Translations under genes and position numbers: made by a program
Part shown: piece after piece, positions 1 through 7,158 of the stretch
Layout: each line of letters starts with the position of its first letter
Numbering within the stretch: position 1 is the first letter of the stretch
The notes under the pieces: generated by a model
Database searches by the model: none
Seen by the model: the letters and a program-made list of their open reading frames with translations, nothing else
Told to the model about the DNA's origin: nothing
NCBI GenBank assembly: GCA_023400335.1
Contig: JAEXFF010000243.1
Span: 1-13,721, forward strand
Length of the DNA stretch: 13,721 nt
Source: Bacteroidota bacterium
GTDB taxonomy: Bacteria > Bacteroidota > Bacteroidia > Bacteroidales > Marinifilaceae
Direction: 5' to 3'

Positions 1-620
1 TGTATGAAGTACTGATGCAATATCTACCTAAAATCAGGGCTTCAAAAATTTTAGATACGCTGGAATTGGAAGTTGGTAAATATTTTGTCGTATCGGCACA
101 CCGGGAAGAGAATATCGTTTCGGAAGCAAATTTTAGGAATCTGGTCACTGTAGTGAATACAGTAGCTGAAACTTATGGCTATCCGCTGATATTTTCCTGT
201 CATCCGCGAACTCGAAAGATGATCGAAAAGAAGGGAATTGTATTTAACCCCTTAGTCCGGTTGATGAAGCCGATGAATCTCAGCGATTACAACCAGTTGC
301 AGATTCATGCAAATGCGGTATTGTCGGATAGCGGGACAATCAGCGAGGAATCTTCCATACTGAATTTCCGTGCATTGAACATACGTCAGGCGCATGAACG
401 TCCTGAGGCAATGGAAGAGGCTTCCGTCATGATGGTAGGGTTGAATCCGGAACGGGTCATGCAGGGGCTGGCTCAATTGCAGTTACAGGAGGTCGGTTCT
501 GCCGGACGGAATTTCCGCCCCGTAGCTGATTATTCAATGCCCAATGTCAGCGATAAGGTGGTGCGGATTATCCTTTCCTATACCGATTACATCAAACGAG
601 TGGTTTGGAATGAATACTGA
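1..620 (+). CDS. wecB: UDP-N-acetylglucosamine 2-epimerase family (non-hydrolysing), 5'-truncated by the window
   Basis: The frame is open from the window edge (Tyr-Glu-Val-Leu precede the first ATG at 15), so only about the last 205 residues are present of a family usually near 370-380. Family members epimerise C2 of UDP-N-acetylhexosamines in the cytoplasm. Visible motifs are SAHREENI, the CHPRTRK stretch, SDSGTISEESS and the following AHERPEAMEEA, all typical of the fold's UDP-binding and catalytic half. SDSGTISEESS and the ending YTDYIKRVVW recall to me the FnlC/WbjD/Cap5G branch, which makes UDP-L-FucNAc, more than classical WecB, which makes UDP-ManNAc. That subfamily call is from memory and unproven; fnlA/fnlB-type genes would then lie left of the window. 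The stop overlaps the next gene by 11 nt, suggesting translational coupling within one operon. Confidence 0.9.
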   Translation, partial: YEVLMQYLPKIRASKILDTLELEVGKYFVVSAHREENIVSEANFRNLVTVVNTVAETYGYPLIFSCHPRTRKMIEKKGIVFNPLVRLMKPMNLSDYNQLQIHANAVLSDSGTISEESSILNFRALNIRQAHERPEAMEEASVMMVGLNPERVMQGLAQLQLQEVGSAGRNFRPVADYSMPNVSDKVVRIILSYTDYIKRVVWNEY

Positions 621-1785
621 AAAAAGTGTTTATATTGTTACGTTTCATCCGTTCCCGGTCGGACTCGCTCCAACGAATCGTATTTTATGTTATGCCAGAG
701 GGTTGCAGGGAAATGGTATGCCTTGTAAAGTGGTAACTATGGCATTTTCCGATTCTTTGAGGGGGGAGTATTGCAATATCCCGTACGTTTGTTTTTCTCG
801 CGGTCCGCAAAAAAACGTTTCTGTCAGGTTATTCCGTTTTTGGTTCCGGTTAAAAAGTTTATTGCTCGGGTTTACCTATTGCTGTCGGAATATCCGGAGA
901 GATGATATTATTATTATTTATTCACAAATGTTGATGGCCAATTTGCTATTTCTAGCTTTGGCTCGATGGAAACGGATTCGTATTTATTATGAACTTTGTG
1001 AAATTCCTTTTTACAATCAGAAGATTATAAATCGGTTTTATCGTTTTATTACGTTACATTTCTTTTTCCCGTTATTTCGCGGTTTTATCGTCATATCGAC
1101 CGAACTTAAACTTTTAGCTGAAAAGCATAAGGCGAAAATGGCGCATATTATTAAGATTCCGATTATGGTGGATCAGGATCGTTTTTTGACAGATTCGTAT
1201 ACCGATATGCCGGACTTATATAAAGAACGGTTATTTATTTTTTATGCTGGGGCGATTTCTGAGAAAAAGGATGGAATTGTGAGTAGTGTAAAGGCCTATA
1301 TTCAAGCACAGAAGCAAATTAAAGATGCATTGCTTTATCTTATTGCCGGTCCGCCTTCGCCGGATCTTTTGGAGATAAATGAGTTAGCTGTCAGACATCA
1401 TATGGAAGATTCTATTTTATACGTAGGGAATCTTCGACCCGAAGAAGTTGTAGGATATCTGAAACATGCAGTATTATTTATTTCGAACAAGAAGAATACT
1501 TTACAGAATCGGAATGGTTTTTCAACGAAGATCGGAGAGGTATTAATTTCCGGTATTCCGGTTATTACGACAGATGTTGGAGAATTATCTCTCTATTTAC
1601 AGGATGGCATTTCTGCATATATTGTTCCGTCGGCTCAACAGGAAATGATTTCGGAAAAAATCGTTCGTGCTTTTACCTTTCCGGAAGAGCGGAGACGTAT
1701 TGCTACTGCCGGGAAAAAAGTTGCTGTTCAGCAGTTCGATTCTATGGTTCAGGGACGAAGATTGGTTGATTTTCTAAGAATATAA
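610..1785 (+). CDS. GT4-type glycosyltransferase of the polysaccharide operon
   Basis: A 391-residue GT-B fold glycosyltransferase, predicted to add one sugar to the lipid-linked repeat unit at the inner face of the membrane. The ATG at 610 is chosen because it gives the normal GT N-terminus (KSVYIVTFHPFPVGLAPTNR, donor/acceptor loop after beta-1). A GTG at 544 lies deep inside the upstream gene and would add an unrelated 22 residues. The C-terminal half has the family pattern: FYAGAISEKKDG (about 211-222), LIAGPP (245-249), YVGNLRPEEV (271-280), then FSTKIGEVLISGIPVITTDVGE (304-325) with the usual acidic nucleotide-sugar contacts E310 and E325. Basic and aromatic patches in the first 160 residues fit membrane association. 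Donor and linkage cannot be read from sequence. It overlaps the epimerase stop by 11 nt. Confidence 0.88.
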   Translation: MNTEKSVYIVTFHPFPVGLAPTNRILCYARGLQGNGMPCKVVTMAFSDSLRGEYCNIPYVCFSRGPQKNVSVRLFRFWFRLKSLLLGFTYCCRNIRRDDIIIIYSQMLMANLLFLALARWKRIRIYYELCEIPFYNQKIINRFYRFITLHFFFPLFRGFIVISTELKLLAEKHKAKMAHIIKIPIMVDQDRFLTDSYTDMPDLYKERLFIFYAGAISEKKDGIVSSVKAYIQAQKQIKDALLYLIAGPPSPDLLEINELAVRHHMEDSILYVGNLRPEEVVGYLKHAVLFISNKKNTLQNRNGFSTKIGEVLISGIPVITTDVGELSLYLQDGISAYIVPSAQQEMISEKIVRAFTFPEERRRIATAGKKVAVQQFDSMVQGRRLVDFLRI

Positions 1786-1798
1786 TGGAAACAGAGAG

Positions 1799-2959
1799 AT
1801 GAAAATTTTATTGATAGAGTTTTGCAATTACGTAGATTATCCGACTGGAGGTCATTTGTCTTTCCTCCGTAATATGTTGAAAGCATTTGGAAATGAATTG
1901 ATTTTGGTCGGGAATAGTACGGATGATACTCCGGTGGGAAAATGGACGAAGCGCATTATCGGCGATGTGTGTTACGATTATTTTTCTGTTTGTAAGCGGG
2001 AAAAAAGTTCAAAACGTCCGCTTATTCCGTTACGGCTGAAAAGTTTCTGGTCTGTTTACTGGCATCGTCAATTGATTTTTCAGCATGAATACGATGTCAT
2101 ATTTCTTCAGACGCCGGAGATATTGTTTGCATTGCCGAAAAATGTTCTGAATAAATGTGTTTTACGGATGCCGGGTGTAGGGAATCCGTTGAAAAATTCC
2201 CGATATCGTTTTTTTCGTCGTTTTCGAATATTATATGATCGTTTGTTCTTTCGAGTGCTGCGAAAAATACCTGTAATTTTAGCTACAGCCAATGAGTCGG
2301 AGATCAAGCGTTTTATAGAAAGGAGCTTGGGCTGTATATCCCGGGATAGATTAATTCAGTATCCAACTCGCTATGATGGTGATATTTATCATGTTTTAAA
2401 CCGAGAGGAAACGAAACGTCGTTTAAATATTGATAGCAGTCAGATTGTCGTGACTACGGTTGGGCGGTTAGGCTGGTTCAAAGGGTGGAAATTGATGTTG
2501 GATGCTTTTGATATCTTCCATAGGTCCCATTCGAATGCTGTGTTCTATTATATAGGAGATGGAGAGGATCAGGGGAAAATTGAGGAATATATCAGACAAA
2601 AGGGACTGACTGAAGTCATTCGGTTGCTCGGTCGTCAACTGCCGGATACGATAGCTGCCTATTTGAATGCGTCGGATCTGTTTGTAATGGGTTCTTTTCA
2701 GGAAGGATGGTCCACGACATTGGTGGAAGCATGTGCTTGTGGAGTTTCTTGTGTTGTTACGGATTTTAGCAGTTCGGAAATGATTGTCAATGAGAAAAAC
2801 GGATATGTTGTAAAGGATAGAGATGAAAATTTGTTTGCTGAAAAAATGGAGGCGGCTTTTATCATTCCTCGTGCACAAATAATTGAATTTAATATGAAAT
2901 ATGCCCAGCTTTCCGTTCAAAATATGAAGCAGTCGTTTTATAATCTAATTGAAAAATAA
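1799..2959 (+). CDS. GT4-family glycosyltransferase
   Basis: A 386-residue GT-B enzyme of the GT4 (RfaB-like) group. The N-terminus (MKILLIEFCNYVDYPTGGHL) carries the G-G-H loop that follows beta-1. The C-terminal Rossmann half shows VGRLGWFKGW (221-230, the G-x-L-x-x-x-K-G turn), YIGDGED (251-257), LLGRQLPD (276-283) and the retaining-enzyme EX7E motif, E302-GWSTTLV-E310. Full family length and all key motifs are intact, so it should be active. It begins 13 nt after the preceding stop with a purine-rich AGAGAG just upstream of ATG, and ends 3 nt before the next gene. It is expected to extend the same repeat unit; the sugar specificity is unknown. Confidence 0.92.
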   Translation: MKILLIEFCNYVDYPTGGHLSFLRNMLKAFGNELILVGNSTDDTPVGKWTKRIIGDVCYDYFSVCKREKSSKRPLIPLRLKSFWSVYWHRQLIFQHEYDVIFLQTPEILFALPKNVLNKCVLRMPGVGNPLKNSRYRFFRRFRILYDRLFFRVLRKIPVILATANESEIKRFIERSLGCISRDRLIQYPTRYDGDIYHVLNREETKRRLNIDSSQIVVTTVGRLGWFKGWKLMLDAFDIFHRSHSNAVFYYIGDGEDQGKIEEYIRQKGLTEVIRLLGRQLPDTIAAYLNASDLFVMGSFQEGWSTTLVEACACGVSCVVTDFSSSEMIVNEKNGYVVKDRDENLFAEKMEAAFIIPRAQIIEFNMKYAQLSVQNMKQSFYNLIEK

Positions 2960-2962
2960 ACA

Positions 2963-3610
2963 ATGATTAATATATTATATTCGTTTTTTTCTTTAAAAAA
3001 GTTAAGATATCCTGGCGTTTCTTTTTTCAGTCATTGGGATAAGACATCCAAATTTTCTTCTAAAGTACACCTTTGCCCTTTGTCTCGCATAAAGTCGGTT
3101 TCTATTGGAGATTATTCCAGAGTAGGATTGAATACAGCTATCAGTCATGCATCTATCGGCCGGTATACGGCGATAGGAAAAGGTTGCTTAATTAATGTAG
3201 GACGTCATCCTACGAATTATATTACGGCTCATTCTATTTTTTATAAGAAAAATGCATGGCCGTTTCATCCGGAATGGAGTCAACATATCGATTTCGATGA
3301 ATTTCCTCCCGTTTCGATTGGAAGTGATGTTTGGATTGGGGTGAATTGTATCATTATGGGGGGAGTTACGATCGGAAACGGAGCGATTATTGCTGCCGGT
3401 TCTATCGTGACTAAAGATGTTCCTCCATATGCAATTGTCGGAGGTACTCCTGCGAAAGTAATTAAATATCGGTTCGAACCGGATGTTGTGAAGCGTTTAT
3501 TAGAAATAAAGTGGTGGGACTTATCGGATGAAGAGATTTCGTGTCGGTTGGATCTTTTTCATATACAAAATCCTTCATTAAAGGATCTGGATCGTTTTTT
3601 CCCGGTTTAA
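2963..3610 (+). CDS. Left-handed beta-helix (hexapeptide) O-acetyltransferase, CatB/XAT-like
   Basis: A 215-residue acetyl-CoA-dependent acyltransferase with imperfect hexapeptide repeats: VSIGDYSRVG (46-55), ASIGRYTAIGKG (63-74) and, after a loop, VSIGSDVWIGVNCIIMGGVT (117-136) continuing as IGNGAIIAAGSIVTKD (137-152). The putative catalytic histidine H82 sits in GRHPTNYITAHS, as in chloramphenicol/xenobiotic acetyltransferases. The C-terminal cap PPYAIVGGTPAKVIKYRF is the usual CoA-proximal signature, followed by a KWW..L helix. In this setting it most likely acetylates a sugar of the capsule repeat unit rather than an antibiotic. It starts 3 nt after the previous stop, so it is co-transcribed. 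Intact length and motifs; the acceptor sugar is inferred only. Confidence 0.92.
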   Translation: MINILYSFFSLKKLRYPGVSFFSHWDKTSKFSSKVHLCPLSRIKSVSIGDYSRVGLNTAISHASIGRYTAIGKGCLINVGRHPTNYITAHSIFYKKNAWPFHPEWSQHIDFDEFPPVSIGSDVWIGVNCIIMGGVTIGNGAIIAAGSIVTKDVPPYAIVGGTPAKVIKYRFEPDVVKRLLEIKWWDLSDEEISCRLDLFHIQNPSLKDLDRFFPV

Positions 3611-3627
3611 ATGGACGATGTATTTTT

Positions 3628-4383
3628 ATGAATACGATATATGTTTGGGGTATAAAATTTAACCCGCTGCGAAAAACGGAAATTGTTTCACAGGTGCAGA
3701 GAGGATTTCAGATGGGACGACGGGGGATTCATTTGACTGGTGTGAATCCCGAGCAGGTTGCCAAATCTTTCCGGGACCCGCTTTTAAAGGAAGCCATTAA
3801 TGATTCGGATATTGTTAATATCGATGGTATTTTAATTGTATGGACATTACGGGCGTATGGTTTCCGAATTCCGGAGCGGGCTGCAACACCAGATATTTTT
3901 GAGTTGCTATTACGGGAAGCGAATAAACGGAAACAAACGATTTTTCTGTTGGGGGCGGAAGAAACTGTTTTGCAGAATATGATTTTGAAGATTCGGACAG
4001 AGTATCCGGATCTTCGGATTGGCGGATTTCATAACGGTTACTATCGGGACACAGAAGAAGCGGCGATTGTAAAAGAAATTGCCCGGATTGCGCCTGATTA
4101 TCTCTTTTTAGGGCTTCCTACTCCCCAAAAAGAAACGTTTATACTTCGTTATAAACGGGAACTTCCTGTCGGATGTTTTTATGGTATCGGAGGAGCTTTC
4201 GACGTGAAAGGAGGTAAAGTGCGTCGTGCACCTCAATGGATGCAAAGATTGGGTTTGGAATGGTTAGGACGGATCATTCAAAGTCCGAAGAATTATGGTA
4301 AGAGAATGTGTAAATATTATTTCCCTTTTTTGAATTTGTTTATTAGTGAATTGTTTAAGAAAAAACGCTGGGCTGAATCATAA
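3628..4383 (+). CDS. WecG/TagA/CpsF family glycosyltransferase (GT26)
   Basis: A 251-residue GT26 enzyme, a family that transfers ManNAc, ManNAcA or related sugars to lipid-linked acceptors at the membrane. The family core is complete: LTGVNPEQV with T37, IVNIDGI with D66 (the position matching the catalytic aspartate of TagA, by my alignment), FLLGAEE (106-112), IGGFHNGYY, FLGLPTPQKE (160-169) and YGIGGAFDVKGGKVRRAP (185-202). The basic/aromatic tail (LEWLGRIIQSPKNYGKRMCKYY) matches the membrane-docking appendage. The start is the ATG at 3628; an in-frame GTG at 3541 would overlap the preceding gene and add a non-conserved leader. It is the last closely packed gene. With an epimerase-family gene in the same operon, an N-acetylmannosamine- or FucNAc-type donor is plausible, but that is inference. 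Confidence 0.92.
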   Translation: MNTIYVWGIKFNPLRKTEIVSQVQRGFQMGRRGIHLTGVNPEQVAKSFRDPLLKEAINDSDIVNIDGILIVWTLRAYGFRIPERAATPDIFELLLREANKRKQTIFLLGAEETVLQNMILKIRTEYPDLRIGGFHNGYYRDTEEAAIVKEIARIAPDYLFLGLPTPQKETFILRYKRELPVGCFYGIGGAFDVKGGKVRRAPQWMQRLGLEWLGRIIQSPKNYGKRMCKYYFPFLNLFISELFKKKRWAES

Positions 4384-4952
4384 TTAATTATTGGTTTAAT
4401 TTCTAAATTAATAGAAAAATTTTTGAATTGGAAATGTAAGGATGATTCATTTTTTGTTATTTTCTTAATTACAATTTATTTTTCATGGACTACGTTTTTT
4501 TGTTCGTAGTGTATAGGGAAAGAAATACAATCTATTCATCATATAATCTGTTGATTTGGAACTGTTGTGTGTGACACTTTTATTATGCGGGTTTTTATTT
4601 AAGCATAATATAGGGTGAGGATGTAAGTTAATAAGTTTCGTATTATTGCTTTTTTTCTACTCTTTTGTAAGTGAGGAAAACCTGATACTGAAAAAATTTT
4701 CACTGTTTTTTTCGGATAAGACATTTATCAATATTGCTGATTTGGAAACTAATTGATTGATAAAACAATAGAGGTAATGCTATTTGAAATAAATTATTTA
4801 AGTTACTCTGTTTTTGAAAAGAGGAAAGGAACGTAAAAGTAGATCGGAATTGTACAGTCCGAAAAGTGAAAAAAGAAAAGTTGTTACTGTAGACTGAGCA
4901 ATTAAAATGAAATGGGTATTCGGTTATCTCAGCTGTCTAAAATAGAAATGTT
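4384..4952. other. 569-bp AT-rich intergenic gap with short inverted repeats
   Basis: No convincing gene. The wecG-like frame stays open for about 38 codons past its stop (to about 4508), but this is low-complexity AT-rich sequence and I do not call it. Perfect inverted repeats are TTAATTT/AAATTAA (4396-4402, 4405-4411), ACTACG/CGTAGT (4489-4494, 4505-4510), TATTATGC/GCATAATA (4581-4588, 4603-4610) and TTTATCAAT/ATTGATAAA (4724-4732, 4756-4764). None is followed by a clean T-run, so none is a good intrinsic terminator. The gap must hold either the operon end or a promoter for the cupin gene downstream; no exact TAnnTTTG box was found near 4953. Confidence 0.6.
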
Positions 4953-5408
4953 ATGTATACTCAAAAAGTTGAATTATTAGAAGGAGAAATTTACACTGAT
5001 TACAGAGGTCGGATCACTTCAATGAATGGTCTCTCTTTTGAAGGAATCGAGAGGTTCTATATGATTGAAAACAAGGATGTCAATCTTATTCGTGGTTGGC
5101 ATGGGCATCAATTCGAGAAAAAATGGTTCCAATGCCTGAAAGGAAGTTTTACTATGGCTTTCGTTCAGATTAACGATTGGGAGGCTCCGAGTCGTAAATT
5201 GAAACCGGAGTTTTATCATATCAGTGATCGGGTAAGTCAGATTATTTGTGTCCCGGAAGGTTATGCTAATTGTTTACGGGCAGATGAACCGGGTTCGCTT
5301 TTGCTGGTATTTTCCGGTAAACGCTATCCAGAATGCCTTTCCGATAGCTGGCGCTATGAACCAAACTATTGGTTTGACTGGAATGACATTAAGCGTACAG
5401 AAAAATAA
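4953..5408 (+). CDS. RmlC/WxcM-like cupin, putative sugar-nucleotide epimerase/isomerase
   Basis: A 151-residue single-domain cupin. The barrel signature is clear: YTDYRGRITSM (14-24), IRGWHGHQFEKKWFQCLKGS (46-65) with H50 and H52 at the active-site position of dTDP-4-keto-sugar 3,5-epimerases and 3,4-ketoisomerases, then CVPEGYANCLRA (99-110) and LLLVFSGKRYPE. The conserved-looking tail NYWFDWNDI (138-146) is typical of Bacteroides capsule-linked sugar epimerases as I remember them. It probably isomerises a nucleotide-linked keto sugar for the surface polysaccharide. It is set apart from the main operon by 569 bp and followed by a strong terminator, so it may be a separate transcript. The start ATG at 4953 is the only one giving this frame. 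Epimerase versus ketoisomerase cannot be settled from sequence alone. Confidence 0.82.
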   Translation: MYTQKVELLEGEIYTDYRGRITSMNGLSFEGIERFYMIENKDVNLIRGWHGHQFEKKWFQCLKGSFTMAFVQINDWEAPSRKLKPEFYHISDRVSQIICVPEGYANCLRADEPGSLLLVFSGKRYPECLSDSWRYEPNYWFDWNDIKRTEK

Positions 5409-5463
5409 TATATAATGTAAAGAAATTTATTTTTTGTATTATCGTATACAGTATTTATTATTG

Positions 5464-5501
5464 ATAAGCCGGCGGGAAAACCTCGCCGGCTTATTCGTTT
5501 T
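5464..5501 (+). terminator. Strong intrinsic terminator closing the polysaccharide locus
   Basis: A perfect 11-bp stem ATAAGCCGGCG/CGCCGGCTTAT (5464-5474, 5484-5494) with an inner GG-AAAA-CC, followed by TTCGTTTT. It lies 55 nt after the cupin stop. Because the stem flanks are A/T-rich on both sides, it could also stop transcripts coming from the convergent recombinase gene. Confidence 0.9.
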
Positions 5502-5548
5502 ACATATTATAGACAATAATTTAACTACTGGTTTTTTGTATAATTCTT

Positions 5549-5564
5549 TTGGTAACCGTACCAA
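5549..5564. repeat. Short palindrome TTGGTA-ACCG-TACCAA downstream of the recombinase
   Basis: Perfect 6-bp arms around a 4-nt centre, 87 bp beyond the recombinase stop codon. A second overlapping pair, TTAACT (5521-5526) and AGTTAA (5564-5569), encloses it. It could be a protein-binding or crossover-type site, or an RNA hairpin; no second copy was found in the window. Confidence 0.4.
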
Positions 5565-5651
5565 GTTAAGTAACAAATGATAGAAAAAATTAGTTTGTTT
5601 TTATTGACTGTTTGAGTATTTCTTAAAACCTATTTTGAGGAATAAGGAAGT

Positions 5652-6857
5652 TTACAGTCCTTTCAGTACCATTCTATTGGCCCGGTCGAGGAGGGTTTGG
5701 TCGAGGGAGGCCAGGTAAATTTTGGTGGTCATCTCAGAGTAATGCCCCATGCCTTCGCTGATGACGGAAAGAGGAATATGCCTTTTGTAAGCGATGGTGG
5801 CCCAGCTGTGGCGGGAGACATAAGAGGAGAGACTTTGGTGCAGTCCCAGGAGATGAGAGAGGGTTTTGAGTGAACGGTTGTAATAAGAAAGAGCATTGCG
5901 GTACTGTTTGAAAGCCGTGAGCGGGTCACTGCTGCTGATAATCGGAAGTACATAATCCACTTCACTGGAGACATGAGGTGTATATTTGTCCAGAATGCGC
6001 TGCATACAGGGTTCCAGCTTGATAGAAAGACGCTGGCCTGTCTTGCGGCGTTTGTAGCCAATAATGCCGTTACGAATGTCTTTTTGGCGGAGATAAGCCA
6101 TATCGACAAAAGACATGCCCCGGGTGTAAAAACTGAGCAAAAAGAGGTCGCGGGTAAAGATCAGATTAGATTGTTTGAGGTCTAACTTTTTCAATTTAAG
6201 AATGATGTTTTCATCAATAGCCCTTTTCCGGGTTTTTTCGATGCCGGTATATACATTCTTAAAAGGATCGCGCTGGAAGATTAATTCCTGGGAGACGGCT
6301 TTGTTGTATATTGCACGGAGAATCCGCATATAAAAGGAAATGGAATTGAGGGTGACGTTTTTCCTTTTTAACCAATATTCGTATTCTGACATAATGTTGG
6401 AATCGATGGCTGTTAATTCGATATCCCGCCCTTCCCGGAAGGTTTTAAAGCTTCTCATGGCATAGTGATAGGACATGGCGGTTTTGATTTGTCTGTTTTG
6501 TTCCAATTGTTTCTGTAATTCTTCGATAAAAGGGAATAAGCGGAGAGCACAGGACTTCCCGTTGAAATGATCCGCTATTTTTTGAAGAAAATCAGGTTCT
6601 TCCGAAGAATAGGAAAGGATAAACAAACGGAGGTGAGTTAACGATTCCTCCAGATAAGCCCGCACTTGGCGGATATAAGTACTTCTTTCGTTTTCCGGAA
6701 GAAGTACCTGTTGTGCTATGGGATCCCATTCGTGAGGAAATAACTTGCAGGTTGTTTTAATTTGTTTGGTATTTCCCCTATGGGATAAAACAAAAAAGAG
6801 GGTGCCTGGTTTACCCTCTACGACAGATTGACGCAATTTTACATGAACTGTTGCCAT
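5652..6857 (-). CDS. Tyrosine-type site-specific recombinase/integrase (Bacteroidales type)
   Basis: A 401-residue recombinase with the three-part layout usual in this phylum: N-terminal arm-type DNA-binding region (about 1-85), SAM-like core-binding domain (about 103-200) and catalytic domain (about 215-395). Catalytic residues seen are R246 (YTRGMSFVD), K272 (RRKTGQ), R349 in SSYVSRHSWAT, H372 (GMGHYSE) and the nucleophile Y381 (KIYLASL). The first position of the canonical H-x-x-R is Tyr346 rather than His; I recall this as common in Bacteroides Tsr-type enzymes. Start ATG at 6857. It is convergent with the polysaccharide locus, and such genes often border capsule loci in this group, where some invert promoters and others integrate mobile DNA. 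Full length with intact residues, so probably active. Its target site is unknown; two inverted repeats nearby are candidates. Confidence 0.93.
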   Translation of the reverse strand: MATVHVKLRQSVVEGKPGTLFFVLSHRGNTKQIKTTCKLFPHEWDPIAQQVLLPENERSTYIRQVRAYLEESLTHLRLFILSYSSEEPDFLQKIADHFNGKSCALRLFPFIEELQKQLEQNRQIKTAMSYHYAMRSFKTFREGRDIELTAIDSNIMSEYEYWLKRKNVTLNSISFYMRILRAIYNKAVSQELIFQRDPFKNVYTGIEKTRKRAIDENIILKLKKLDLKQSNLIFTRDLFLLSFYTRGMSFVDMAYLRQKDIRNGIIGYKRRKTGQRLSIKLEPCMQRILDKYTPHVSSEVDYVLPIISSSDPLTAFKQYRNALSYYNRSLKTLSHLLGLHQSLSSYVSRHSWATIAYKRHIPLSVISEGMGHYSEMTTKIYLASLDQTLLDRANRMVLKGL

Positions 6858-6869
6858 ACATTAAACAAT

Positions 6870-6911
6870 TTAAGTGAATAAATAGAAACAAAAATGCTAT
6901 TTTTCACTTAA
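6870..6911. repeat. Near-perfect inverted repeat just upstream of the recombinase start
   Basis: Left arm TTAAGTGAATAAATAG (6870-6885) and right arm CTATTTTTCACTTAA (6897-6911) are complementary over 15 bp with one bulged T, around an 11-nt A-rich centre. It begins 13 bp before the recombinase ATG (read on the minus strand). Its place suits an autoregulatory operator, a 5'-UTR hairpin or a recombinase-binding crossover site. Confidence 0.75.
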
Positions 6912-7049
6912 TAATTGGGGGCTTCTGTAATGTGTTCATCTAAAAGAACTAAAAAATATTGTCGTAAAATAATGCAAATTTGTATCAATCTTGCTTCATC
7001 TACAAAATCTTGAAGAAGCGAAAAAAGGGTGGTTAATTTGGGCGTAAAA

Positions 7050-7133
7050 GTAACACCCGGGGACGGGGGAAGGTGCTATATTTTTGTGCAAATAGGGACG
7101 GGGGTAAGTATGTAAATAGGTACAGGTGGTAAA
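7050..7133. repeat. G-rich degenerate tandem repeat block, copy 1 of the 21-bp repeat
   Basis: The 21-bp repeat 7059-7079 (core GGGGACGGGGG followed by AAGGTGCTAT) is identical to 8050-8070. A second core, GGGACGGGGG, lies at 7095-7104 and a weaker relative (GGTACAGGTGG) at 7120-7130. Between them AAATAGGGAC (7090-7099) and AAATAGGTAC (7114-7123) repeat with a 24-bp period. The block is strongly G-rich on the plus strand. CACC (7054-7057) can pair with GGTG (7072-7075), giving a weaker form of the hairpin seen in copy 2. Confidence 0.8.
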
Positions 7134-7158
7134 GCCCAATCGGTTTCCGTCTTTTTGT

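Larger units (their letters stand above)
6858..7158. other. Intergenic region between recombinase and flavodoxin/ferredoxin gene
   Basis: No gene seen. It contains, left to right, the inverted repeat just upstream of the recombinase start, a mixed AT-rich stretch with a weak GCTTC/GAAGC hairpin around 6992-7020, and a G-rich degenerate repeat block (about 7050-7133) that ends shortly before the stop of the gene at 7159. Both flanking genes are on the minus strand, so this is the recombinase leader and the 3' flank of the upstream gene. Confidence 0.7.

Noticed and set aside
544..609. Upstream GTG start for the first glycosyltransferase
   Set aside because: The extra 22 residues lie inside the epimerase coding frame and do not look like a GT N-terminus; ATG at 610 gives the expected beta-1 strand.
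3541..3627. Upstream GTG start for the WecG-like gene
   Set aside because: It would overlap the acetyltransferase by 70 bases and add a non-conserved leader; ATG at 3628 begins right at the family N-terminus.
4384..4508. Open continuation of the WecG-like frame past its stop
   Set aside because: AT-rich, hydrophobic by composition only, no start codon and no family likeness; the enzyme is already full length.
5729..6185. Frames in other phases within the recombinase gene
   Set aside because: The recombinase has every catalytic motif in one frame; the others are shadows.
7050..7133. Possible CRISPR array from repeated G-rich units
   Set aside because: Units are unequal in length and degenerate, there is no regular spacer pattern, and no cas gene is present.
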